Origin: an uncultured Rubritalea sp.
GTDB taxonomy: Bacteria > Verrucomicrobiota > Verrucomicrobiia > Verrucomicrobiales > Akkermansiaceae
Assembly: GCA_937951395.1 (NCBI GenBank)
Contig: CALFBV010000139.1
Coordinates: forward strand, 1-10,917
Direction: 5' to 3'
Length of the DNA: 10,917 nucleotides
Shown here: one piece after another, positions 1-5,526 of the stretch
How the letters are laid out: each line of letters begins with the position of its first letter
How positions within the stretch are numbered: position 1 is the first letter of the stretch
The notes under the pieces: model-generated
What the model saw: only the letters and a program-made list of their open reading frames with translations
The model's database searches: none
What the model was told of the DNA's origin: nothing
Position numbers and translations under genes: made by a program

Positions 1-54
1 CCAGAAGGTCCATTCTGCTATCAGTTTGAGTTCCTCAAGGTAGTGGGGGAATAA
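1..54 (+). CDS. 3' end of an unidentified CDS (partial)
   Basis: Frame 1 is open from the window edge and reads PEGPFCYQFEFLKVVGE before a TAA at 52-54. The stop lies 16 bases before a strong terminator hairpin on the same strand, which is what the end of a real gene looks like. Only 17 residues are visible and I do not recognise the family, so no function is offered. Its transcription unit seems to end here and is independent of the rtc genes. Confidence 0.6.
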   Translation, partial: PEGPFCYQFEFLKVVGE

Positions 55-70
55 GCAAACTCATTTAATC

Positions 71-116
71 AAAAAGCGTCGCCCCGTGAACGAGATTCAC
101 AGAGCGACGCTTTTTT
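71..116. terminator. Bidirectional intrinsic terminator between convergent genes
   Basis: The arms AAAAAGCGTCGC (71-82) and GCGACGCTTTTT (104-115) are perfectly complementary. Inside them GTGAA (86-90) pairs with TTCAC (96-100), giving a two-tier hairpin. The plus strand continues as six T's (111-116), and the minus strand also ends in a run of five T's (complement of 71-75). The hairpin is 16 bases after the plus-strand stop at 54 and 17 bases beyond the minus-strand stop at 134, so it can serve both converging genes. Confidence 0.9.
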
Positions 117-133
117 GTGATGAGATGGTTCAA

Positions 134-346
134 TTATCTAACAGGATATCCACTTGTGGAAGCTGGGTATTGATTAGTGGTGGGCGCAGGTGCCGGTGCT
201 TGTGGTACTACTCTATTGACGACGTTGCCGATCGCATTTCCTGCATGAGTGAATGTGTCTCCTACTGGATTAGCAGAAGTAGGTGAGTAGCAGCTAGCTA
301 GTGATGCTGAGGTAATGATGAGTGTTATTTTATAGATGTTTTTCAT
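134..346 (-). CDS. Small predicted lipoprotein, 70 aa
   Basis: The product begins with a short basic segment and a hydrophobic stretch (residues 1-15) leading to the lipobox L-A-S-C with Cys19, so it is predicted to be exported, lipidated on that cysteine and held in a membrane. The mature part is only about 50 residues. It has a central GNAIGNVVN segment and a low-complexity Pro/Ala-rich tail (PQAPAPAPTT), typical of small, poorly conserved surface lipoproteins. No catalytic motif is visible and the function is unknown. It lies downstream of rtcR on the same strand with about 48 bp between them, so read-through from rtcR is possible. A TATAAT hexamer on the minus strand (357-362), 10 bases before the ATG, could be its own -10 box, but no convincing -35 accompanies it. 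The gene ends at the shared terminator at 71-116. Lipoprotein status is well supported by the signal; the role is open. Confidence 0.75.
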   Translation of the reverse strand: MKNIYKITLIITSASLASCYSPTSANPVGDTFTHAGNAIGNVVNRVVPQAPAPAPTTNQYPASTSGYPVR

Positions 347-394
347 GTAGAGTAATATTATACTGGCTTAGATGATGCGCAAGCAGGTTATTTT

Positions 395-1987
395 CTACAA
401 GTCTTCAAACTGTAGATTAAATTTAGCTAAATATTTTCTTAGTCGATCACCGTCATTCTTAGACTTTCGCTGCTCTCTTGAGACTGAGAACAGACGGCGT
501 CCTGCATCGCTGATGGATTTAGATGACTTACAGACTTGAATCACATTTGCGAGTTGAGGTTGGTCAAAGGGGTCAATGGCTTCTATTTCCTTCTCTGTTA
601 GATGGTCTGTTAGGTTTGATTTTGAATCTGGCTCGCTAGGTCTCTTCCAGCTTTCTGTTAGGCGTTCCTGCTCGGCATCTACTTCCTCAGAACGTATTCT
701 GCCACGCGGTGCGAGAGTTGCCATCCGGGTGATGGCGGCATTGAGATCACGGAAGTTTCCTGCCCACGTGCTCTTGGGGTCAGTTGAGAATTTGAGGAAC
801 TCTTCATAGGCTTCTTTGTTGAAGCGGATCGACTGCCCGCTAGTTTCTGTGTGTCTGCTGAGCTCGTATTCTATGTTTGGTGCGATGTCCTCTGGTCTCT
901 CGGATAGACTTGGAAGTTTGAATGTCCAGGTGTTGATGCGAGCAAGTAGATCATCGCGGAATGTTCCATCAGAAATCCTTTCTCTGAGGTCTTTATTGGT
1001 TCCCGCTATGAGTTGGAATTTACTTTTCACAGGAGTGTCAGAGCCTACTGGTAGCCATTTTCCTTCCTCTATAGCGCGGAGTAGCATGGCCTGTTCATCG
1101 CCTCCGAGTTCGCCTATTTCATCGAGAAATAAGATGCCCCCATTGGCTTCGCGGAGCAGCCCTGGCCGGTCAGATGCAGCGCCAGTGAATGAACCTTTCT
1201 TGTGTCCGAACAGTGTGCTCATAGCCATGTCTCCGCGGAGGGTGGCGCAATTGATTTCTACGAAATTGCCTTCCACGCCACAGCGGTTCTGCCTTAGTTG
1301 AAATATCTTCTCTGCAAGCTGGCTCTTACCTGCACCAGTGGGTCCGGTGATGAGAATTGGTGCTTCTGAGCGAAGCGCGACGATTTCGATCTGTTCGATG
1401 AGTTCGTTGAACGCTCTATTCTTTGTGGGGATTCCAGATTTTAGAATGTCCTGAGCGGCTGCCTTTTCCTCATGAAATCGAGAGGCAAGTTGGTCATATT
1501 TCGAGAGGTCTAGATCAATGATGTCAAAGCTACCAGGCTTGACTCCTGCACTCCGGCCTCGAGGAGGGCCGGTCTGAATGAGTTTTCCTGGGAGATGTTG
1601 TGATTCTGTTAGGAGGAAAAGACAGATCTGTGCGATGTGTGTTCCAGTGGTGATGTGTGCGTAGTAATTTGTTTTCGATGGGTCAGTATGCAGTGACTTG
1701 AAGTAATCATAGAGGTGACTGAAGACGTCTTCGAGATCCCAGGGCTTAGTGATGCCTAGCTCGCGGCCGATGACCTCGGTCTCGGGGGAGATTTGTCTGA
1801 TGTCAGTCATTACCTCTGCTGCTAGATCTGAAAATTGCTTCTCATAAAGTAGCTCGTATCGATCAATCAAAAAATCCTCCCGGGAGCAGAGTCCAACCGT
1901 AGGTCGCCAGTTTTGCCAACGGCTCTTGCCTTTAGCTGAGTCCAGATTAGTTCCTAGAAAGCCGATTACGGTGGTAGATTTGTTCAT
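395..1987 (-). CDS. rtcR: RtcR, CARF-domain sigma54-dependent activator of the rtc RNA-repair operon
   Basis: This 530-residue protein has the three-part RtcR layout. Residues 1-180 form a CARF (Rossmann-like) sensor, with MNKSTTVIGFLGTNLD at the start and the motif HITTGTHIAQ at 111-120. Residues about 185-430 are the AAA+ enhancer-binding domain: Walker A GPTGAGKS (215-222), the sigma54-contacting loop GSFTGA (265-270), Walker B ILFLDEIGEL (285-294), sensor I AGTNKDL (328-334), Arg350 region LLARIN, and WAGNFRDL (408-415). A C-terminal helix-turn-helix region (about 476-525) should bind upstream activator DNA. In enteric bacteria RtcR is held inactive by its CARF domain and activated by RNA with 2',3'-cyclic phosphate ends, after which it drives rtcBA from a sigma54 promoter. 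That fits here, since a sigma54 promoter and rtcBA lie on the opposite strand. The sigma54 loop has Ser in place of the usual second-position Ala (GAFTGA). A TATACT box at 2008-2013 (minus) is a possible housekeeping promoter. Confidence 0.95.
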   Translation of the reverse strand: MNKSTTVIGFLGTNLDSAKGKSRWQNWRPTVGLCSREDFLIDRYELLYEKQFSDLAAEVMTDIRQISPETEVIGRELGITKPWDLEDVFSHLYDYFKSLHTDPSKTNYYAHITTGTHIAQICLFLLTESQHLPGKLIQTGPPRGRSAGVKPGSFDIIDLDLSKYDQLASRFHEEKAAAQDILKSGIPTKNRAFNELIEQIEIVALRSEAPILITGPTGAGKSQLAEKIFQLRQNRCGVEGNFVEINCATLRGDMAMSTLFGHKKGSFTGAASDRPGLLREANGGILFLDEIGELGGDEQAMLLRAIEEGKWLPVGSDTPVKSKFQLIAGTNKDLRERISDGTFRDDLLARINTWTFKLPSLSERPEDIAPNIEYELSRHTETSGQSIRFNKEAYEEFLKFSTDPKSTWAGNFRDLNAAITRMATLAPRGRIRSEEVDAEQERLTESWKRPSEPDSKSNLTDHLTEKEIEAIDPFDQPQLANVIQVCKSSKSISDAGRRLFSVSREQRKSKNDGDRLRKYLAKFNLQFEDL

Positions 1988-2007
1988 GCTTTTGTGATTT
2001 GCATTAA

Positions 2008-2013
2008 AGTATA
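2008..2013 (-). promoter_or_regulatory. Possible -10 box for rtcR
   Basis: The minus strand reads TATACT here, 20 bases upstream of the rtcR ATG. The region 17 bases further upstream reads GTGGTG, a poor -35, so this is only a candidate. The same area has a weak inverted pair (GTATAG/CTATGC, 2009-2014 and 2022-2027). Confidence 0.25.
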
Positions 2014-2052
2014 GGTTTTATCTATGCCTTCACCACGATTGTTTTTTATTGG

Positions 2053-2553
2053 GTGATAGCATTTCGTTTGGCTGAGTATCTTGCGAGGAAGGGGTGGTGT
2101 TACCTTTTAGCGATGCTGTTTCCTCTAGTGTTTTTTGTAGCTCTTACTTATGTCGTCCTCTGGCCTCTCTATATTTACATGGGTGCATCTCCAATGGGGG
2201 CTATATTAAATACCCAAAGCTTTCTGCGTGGCATGTTCATAGGAATTTTAAATGCTACGGGTGCTATTGGCTTTCTAACCAGCTCGTGGTTGGGAGTTAA
2301 TTATGGTTGTTTCTCTAAAAGGATATGTGATAAAAATAAATCATTGTCGATAATATTGTATCTTTTATTTGGTTTTTTGTGTTGGCGTGAGGATTTGTGG
2401 TGTTTTTGTAATTTGTTTATTATTAGTTATTTAGTTCTAAATAGTCTGTGGTTTCGTGGAGTTGGCACAACACGTGCAATTGTAATCTTGGCAAGTGGCA
2501 ATGAAGGGAATCCTAGATTTGTTCTGCGTATCGGCCAATTCGTTCAGAAATGA
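2053..2553 (+). CDS. Putative small integral membrane protein, 166 aa
   Basis: The frame starts at GTG 2053 and stays open for 166 codons. It encodes a very hydrophobic protein with four likely membrane segments: residues about 16-43, 60-80, 98-110 and 115-133. An alternative ATG at 2113 would begin the protein inside the first segment. GAGGAAGGGG (2085-2094) lies upstream of that ATG but too far away for a usual ribosome binding site. I recognise no family. Two facts weaken the call. The -24/-12 promoter for rtcB lies within codons 137-142, and the last codons plus the TGA fall inside a stable RNA hairpin (2538-2560). So the 3' third is doing regulatory work, or the ORF may be fortuitous. 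If real, it is a membrane protein divergent from rtcR, placed between the regulator and its target. No function is proposed. Confidence 0.45.
   Translation: MIAFRLAEYLARKGWCYLLAMLFPLVFFVALTYVVLWPLYIYMGASPMGAILNTQSFLRGMFIGILNATGAIGFLTSSWLGVNYGCFSKRICDKNKSLSIILYLLFGFLCWREDLWCFCNLFIISYLVLNSLWFRGVGTTRAIVILASGNEGNPRFVLRIGQFVQK
2463..2478 (+). promoter_or_regulatory. Sigma54 (-24/-12) promoter driving the leader RNAs, rtcB and rtcA
   Basis: The sequence TGGCAC-AACAC-GTGCA matches the sigma54 consensus TGGCAC-N5-TTGCA with one mismatch. GG (2464-2465) and GC (2476-2477) are separated by exactly 10 bases, as required. Transcription would start near 2489, about 400 bases before rtcB. RtcR is a sigma54 activator, so this is the expected partner site. 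The block is also partly palindromic (GCAC/GTGC). Activator sites for RtcR should lie upstream within the 2053-2460 region, but I could not point to one with confidence. Confidence 0.8.
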
Positions 2554-2618
2554 ACGCAATGGTAAAAATAGGTTCACGCCTAGATGAGGTTCGAGTCCTC
2601 GACTTACATACAATAAGT
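2538..2618 (+). ncRNA. Leader RNA element 1 with GNRA hairpin and canonical tRNA T-arm
   Basis: Four helices can be seen in order. First is ATT-CGTTCA-GAAA-TGAACG-c-AAT (2538-2560), nine base pairs with one bulge and a GAAA tetraloop. Second is TAGG-TTCACG-CCTA (2569-2582). Third is a tRNA-type T-arm, TGAGG-TTCGAGT-CCTCG (2585-2601), with a 5-bp stem and a seven-base loop matching TTCRANY. Fourth is ACTTA-CATACAA-TAAGT (2602-2618). It lies between the sigma54 start site (about 2489) and rtcB, so it should be made when the operon is induced. A full tRNA cannot be drawn: the bases after the T-arm have no acceptor partner at tRNA spacing. Known rtc loci in Salmonella encode Y RNAs with tRNA-like modules, and this may be a related RNA. 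True ends and any processing are not visible. Confidence 0.5.
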
Positions 2619-2630
2619 AATAACTAAAAC

Positions 2631-2750
2631 GTCTCTGACAGGAGGCTGCAAGCAGAGTGAGAACTTTGAGAGATAGATCAGCGGCAACGGTGAAAGTCGA
2701 TGCCAAATGAGACTAACTCCCGTTCGAAACCTGAGCGTCCTGTCAGAGGT
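2631..2750 (+). ncRNA. Leader RNA element 2: long terminal stem with D-arm-like and T-loop-like boxes (Y RNA/tRNA-like candidate)
   Basis: The ends pair as GTCTCTGACAGGAGGCT (2631-2647) with AGCGTCCTGTCAGAGGT (2734-2750). This contains 11 perfect Watson-Crick pairs, one G-G mismatch, three more pairs, and two outer G-U pairs. Inside, TAGATCAGCGG (2674-2684) closely resembles the tRNA D-arm consensus TAGCTCAGNGG. GGCA-a-CGGT-GAAA-GTCG-a-TGCC (2683-2704) forms a GNRA-capped hairpin. G-TTCGAAA-C (2722-2730) resembles a T-loop, though its stem is poor. About 26 bases separate the terminal stem from the D-like box, so it is not a normal tRNA. The general plan (paired ends, internal tRNA mimic) recalls bacterial Y RNAs such as YrlA, which sit beside rtcBA in Salmonella. 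No Ro/Rsr gene is in the window. The paired ends would also place 5' and 3' termini together, a geometry suited to ligation by RtcB; this is inference. Confidence 0.55.
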
Positions 2751-2766
2751 AATACGACCAAATAAA

Positions 2767-2889
2767 ATGAATACAGAAATGATGCAGCTGAAATATCTAG
2801 AGGTCTTGCAGTTAGCTGCGGATGGAATGGGAAATACATTTGTGCTTTCTGGTGTAGATGAACTTCAAAAATCAATCGTAACAAAGTAA
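2767..2889 (+). pseudogene. C-terminal remnant of an SPFH/slipin protein, or a retained 40-aa ORF coupled to rtcB
   Basis: From ATG 2767 the frame encodes 40 residues, including MQLKYLEVLQLAADGMGNTF followed by VLSGVDELQKSIV. This resembles the tail of SPFH/band-7 slipins, which end in a pattern like MQLRYLQTLxEIA...STIVFPxPxDLL. Slipins are known companions of rtcB in other bacteria. The N-terminal membrane anchor and SPFH domain are absent; the space where they would lie holds the structured RNA ending at 2750. The frame is open back to an ATG at 2707 inside that RNA, but those upstream codons do not look like slipin. The TAA (2887-2889) overlaps the rtcB ATG as TAATG, so translation through this ORF could feed ribosomes into rtcB, which lacks its own Shine-Dalgarno sequence. 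Family assignment is from memory of the motif and rests on about 35 residues. Confidence 0.5.
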
Positions 2890-4397
2890 TGAATCAATTA
2901 GAAAAAAGAAATAACATGATACAGAAAACAGGAAAAGCCACTGGGTTTATACCAGCACCAGGAAACAAGGGGAAGCCTATCACGGTGATCGGGACGGATG
3001 CGATCATGGAGGGATTCGATGAGATGTGTCTCCAGCAGGCGCTGAACTCACGCAGCTCTCCGGGAGTGACTGAAGTGGTTCTGAATCCAGATGCTCATGC
3101 AGGTTATGGTGCGCCTATCGGGTGCGTGATGGCTTCGCCTACGCATATTTATCCAGGACCAGTGGGAGTGGACATAAAGTGTTCGATGAGCTTGATCCAG
3201 TTTGATCTGTTAGATGAAGTCATCGATGATAAATCAATTCGTCGTGCGCTCATCAACGCGATCTGTAAGAGAACCCCTACTGGTGCGGGTAAAGGTCAGC
3301 GGCACTCACAGCATGGTCGCGAGATCGGGAGTGAGCTAGCTTATCGTATGGCTACGGAAGGTGCCAGCGAGTGGGTCTGCGAACAGCTCGGGATTCCTTA
3401 TGTATGGGCGAGCCGATGCGAAGATGCGTATCACTTAGGTCATGATGGTTCTACTGGAGCACTCCAGAAGCGTTTGGATAAAATGTTGAATGAGGGTTAC
3501 GGGAAAGATCGCTTCCTAGGGAAGATGCAGCAGGTCGGAACCTATGGTGGTGGAAACCACTTTGGTGAGGCGGAGCGTGTCGAGATAGGGGACTCAGAGA
3601 AGGCTAGAGCTACTGCTGAAGTCTTTGGTCTCAAGGACAAGCATGTTGCATTTCTCTCTCACTGTGGATCTCGTGGCTTTGGGCATGATTTAGCGTCTAG
3701 ACAGTTCAAGACACTAGAGAAGAAATTCGATGCATGGGGGATACCGTATCCGGCTGGTGATAAAAAGCTAGTTTATGCTCCACTTGGGACTGAAGAAGCG
3801 GATGACTACATTGATGACATGTCTATGGGAGCGAACTTCGCAACTGTGAACCATCTCTTCATTAATCAACTCGTGCTTGAAGCATTCCAGGAAGTCATCC
3901 CGGGAGTGACTGGAAATTTCATCTACTTCATTAGCCATAACATCGCTAAGAAAGAAGTAGTGAATGACCAGATCCAGTGGGTTCACCGTAAGGGTGCGAC
4001 ACGTGCATTTCCGGCTGGGCATCATGAGCTAAAGGAGACTCCGTTCTACGGAACTGGTCACCCTATCCTGCTGCCAGGAAATCCTCGTGATGGATCGGTC
4101 GTAATGGCTGCTCTACCGGGAGCTGAGAAGAGCTGCTACTCAGTGAACCATGGAGCGGGTCGTAAGATGGGTCGTAAGCATGCATTTAGAGAACTCGATC
4201 AACGAGAGGTCGATGCCGATATGAATGCTCATGACATCATGCACAATAGCCGAGCCTACCCACGTGACGAAGCACCTGATGCTTATAAGGACTTCAAAGA
4301 AGTTCTGAAGAGTGTTAGGCAAGCTGAGCTTGCGAGCGTGGTTGCGAAATTGAAAGCGAGATTCGTGATCAAGGATGCGAGCAAGGCGGATGATTAG
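2889..4397 (+). CDS. rtcB: RtcB, GTP/Mn-dependent RNA-splicing ligase
   Basis: RtcB joins RNA 3'-phosphate or 2',3'-cyclic phosphate ends to 5'-OH ends through a guanylylated histidine, with Mn2+ and GTP. The 502-residue product has the family signature in order: NPDAHAGYGAPIG (66-78), PVGVDIKCSM (91-100) with metal ligands Asp95 and Cys98, GGGNHFGE (220-227) with His224, FLSHCGSRGFGHD (255-267) with His258, FISHNIAKKE (347-356) with His350, and SVNHGAGRKMGR (418-429) with the nucleophile His421. Spacing agrees with the Pyrococcus ligase, where Cys98, His203, His234, His329 and His404 play these parts. It is longer than the roughly 410-residue E. coli enzyme, with additional sequence around 150-215 and at the C-terminus. 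The ATG at 2889 overlaps the preceding stop (TAATG). An internal ATG at 2916 is an alternative start that would lose only nine residues. It is expected to be induced by RtcR through the sigma54 promoter at 2463. Confidence 0.96.
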   Translation: MNQLEKRNNMIQKTGKATGFIPAPGNKGKPITVIGTDAIMEGFDEMCLQQALNSRSSPGVTEVVLNPDAHAGYGAPIGCVMASPTHIYPGPVGVDIKCSMSLIQFDLLDEVIDDKSIRRALINAICKRTPTGAGKGQRHSQHGREIGSELAYRMATEGASEWVCEQLGIPYVWASRCEDAYHLGHDGSTGALQKRLDKMLNEGYGKDRFLGKMQQVGTYGGGNHFGEAERVEIGDSEKARATAEVFGLKDKHVAFLSHCGSRGFGHDLASRQFKTLEKKFDAWGIPYPAGDKKLVYAPLGTEEADDYIDDMSMGANFATVNHLFINQLVLEAFQEVIPGVTGNFIYFISHNIAKKEVVNDQIQWVHRKGATRAFPAGHHELKETPFYGTGHPILLPGNPRDGSVVMAALPGAEKSCYSVNHGAGRKMGRKHAFRELDQREVDADMNAHDIMHNSRAYPRDEAPDAYKDFKEVLKSVRQAELASVVAKLKARFVIKDASKADD

Positions 4398-4438
4398 CGT
4401 GACTGGTGATTGATTACATGCTCATTATGATTGTGAAT

Positions 4439-4470
4439 GAACAGGCCCTGCCGAAATGCGGGGCTTGTTC
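4439..4470 (+). promoter_or_regulatory. Strong rtcB-rtcA inter-cistronic hairpin
   Basis: GAACAGGCCCTGC (4439-4451) pairs along its full 13 bases with GCGGGGCTTGTTC (4458-4470), including two G-U pairs, around the loop CGAAAT. The bases that follow are TATACTTAAAA, not a T-tract, so it is unlikely to be a full intrinsic terminator. It could be a partial terminator, a pause site, or a 3' stabiliser that makes rtcB mRNA more abundant than rtcA. Confidence 0.7.
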
Positions 4471-4500
4471 TATACTTAAAAGAACGATAAGATTTTAAAA

Positions 4501-5514
4501 ATGTTGGAAATAAATGGACAAGATGGAGGTGGGCAGATTTTGAGATCTGCACTATCGCTTAGTATGATTACTGGGCAGGCATTCCGCATGGTGGACATCA
4601 GAGGGAAGAGGTCTAAGCCGGGTTTGATGCGTCAGCATCTGACTTGTGTGAAGGCTGCTCTGGTAATTTGCGGTGGGGCAGCATCTGGAGCTGAGATGCA
4701 TTCTACTGAAGTAGTTTTTAAGCCGGGTAAAGTGAAGGTGGGAGATTATAAGTTTAGAATAGGAACTGCTGGGAGTACTACGCTTCTTTTCCAGACACTG
4801 CTTCCAGTGCTGATGTTAGCTGAGGGTGTGAGCAATGTAGAGATACATGGGGGGACGCATAATCCAATGGCTCCATCGGCAGATTTCATTGAGCGCGCAT
4901 TTCTTCCTCAGATTCGTGATATGGGCGTGGCGGTAGGCTTTGAGTGTCTTCGCTATGGTTTCGCGCCTGCAGGTGGCGGATGTATTAGAGCGGAAATTCA
5001 TCCGGTTAAGAATCTAACAAGTTTTTCTATTCTTGAGAGAGGTGCCTTGGTGTCCCAGGATGTGGGCTGTGTTCTTGCAAACGTGCGGGAGCAGGTCGCA
5101 TTAAAGGAGATGAATAAGATTAAGTCAGAGCTTAATTGGGATGAGGATTGTTTTTCTATCAAACACTGCGGTGATGTAGATGGCTCTGGGAATGCGCTGT
5201 TTATCGAAGAAGTGTATGAGAACTCGATCATCCATATTACCTCTCTAGGTGCGATGTCTAAGTCTGCTTCTAGAGTCGCATCTGATGCAGTGAAGGCCTA
5301 TGAGATGTTTCGGAAATCAAAGGCCGCAGTAGATACCAGGCTGGCTGATCAGTTGTTGCTGCCGCTAGCTCTCGCTGGCTCAGGGGAGCTTAAGACCTTG
5401 GCGGTGACTAACCACATCCGGACCAACATTCAGCTGATCGAAAAGTTCCTAGAGGTAAGTTTTTCGGTAGATGAAGTTGATCCGGGTGGTGTGGTGATTC
5501 GGCTAGATGATTGA
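4501..5514 (+). CDS. rtcA: RtcA, RNA 3'-terminal phosphate cyclase
   Basis: RtcA uses ATP to convert an RNA 3'-phosphate to a 2',3'-cyclic phosphate through an adenylylated histidine. The 337-residue length is usual for bacterial RtcA. Visible signatures are DGGGQILRSALSLS (8-21), RSKPGLMRQHLT (37-48), IGTAGSTTLLFQTLLPVL (87-104), GGTHNPMAPSADF (117-129), PAGGG (156-160), and the C-terminal block LADQLLLPLALAGSGEL (281-297) followed by TNHIRTNIQLIEKFL (303-317). His305 in the latter aligns with the catalytic His309 of the E. coli enzyme. It follows rtcB by 103 bp on the same strand, with a hairpin between, and has no good ribosome binding site. In enteric bacteria its product and RtcB act on the same ends and also feed back on the RNA signal seen by RtcR. 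It converges on the next gene with only 12 bp between stops. Confidence 0.95.
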   Translation: MLEINGQDGGGQILRSALSLSMITGQAFRMVDIRGKRSKPGLMRQHLTCVKAALVICGGAASGAEMHSTEVVFKPGKVKVGDYKFRIGTAGSTTLLFQTLLPVLMLAEGVSNVEIHGGTHNPMAPSADFIERAFLPQIRDMGVAVGFECLRYGFAPAGGGCIRAEIHPVKNLTSFSILERGALVSQDVGCVLANVREQVALKEMNKIKSELNWDEDCFSIKHCGDVDGSGNALFIEEVYENSIIHITSLGAMSKSASRVASDAVKAYEMFRKSKAAVDTRLADQLLLPLALAGSGELKTLAVTNHIRTNIQLIEKFLEVSFSVDEVDPGGVVIRLDD

Positions 5515-5526
5515 GGTTGATTGTGT

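Noticed and set aside
816..1301. 161-codon ORF antisense to rtcR
   Set aside because: It is Ser/Arg/Leu-rich low-complexity sequence typical of an opposite-strand shadow of a well-supported gene.
2009..2055. Inverted pairs (GTATAG/CTATGC; TCACC/GGTGA) as RtcR activator sites
   Set aside because: The arms are only 5-6 bases with imperfect or distant pairing, and no repeated copy was found near the promoter.
2537..2609. A complete tRNA gene ending after the T-arm at 2585-2601
   Set aside because: The 3' acceptor candidate ACTTACA has no partner at normal tRNA distance, the 6-base loop at 2573-2578 is not an anticodon loop, and no D-arm is present.
2674..2730. A normal tRNA in the second RNA element, based on the D-arm-like and T-loop-like boxes
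   Set aside because: The D-stem pairs only over three bases, the T-stem has two mismatches, and about 26 bases separate the terminal stem from the D box. I treat it as tRNA-like only.
2437..2884. Minus-strand ORFs (2437-2706 and 2678-2884) across the rtc leader
   Set aside because: They run against the promoter, the RNA elements and the slipin-like frame, and their products show no protein features.
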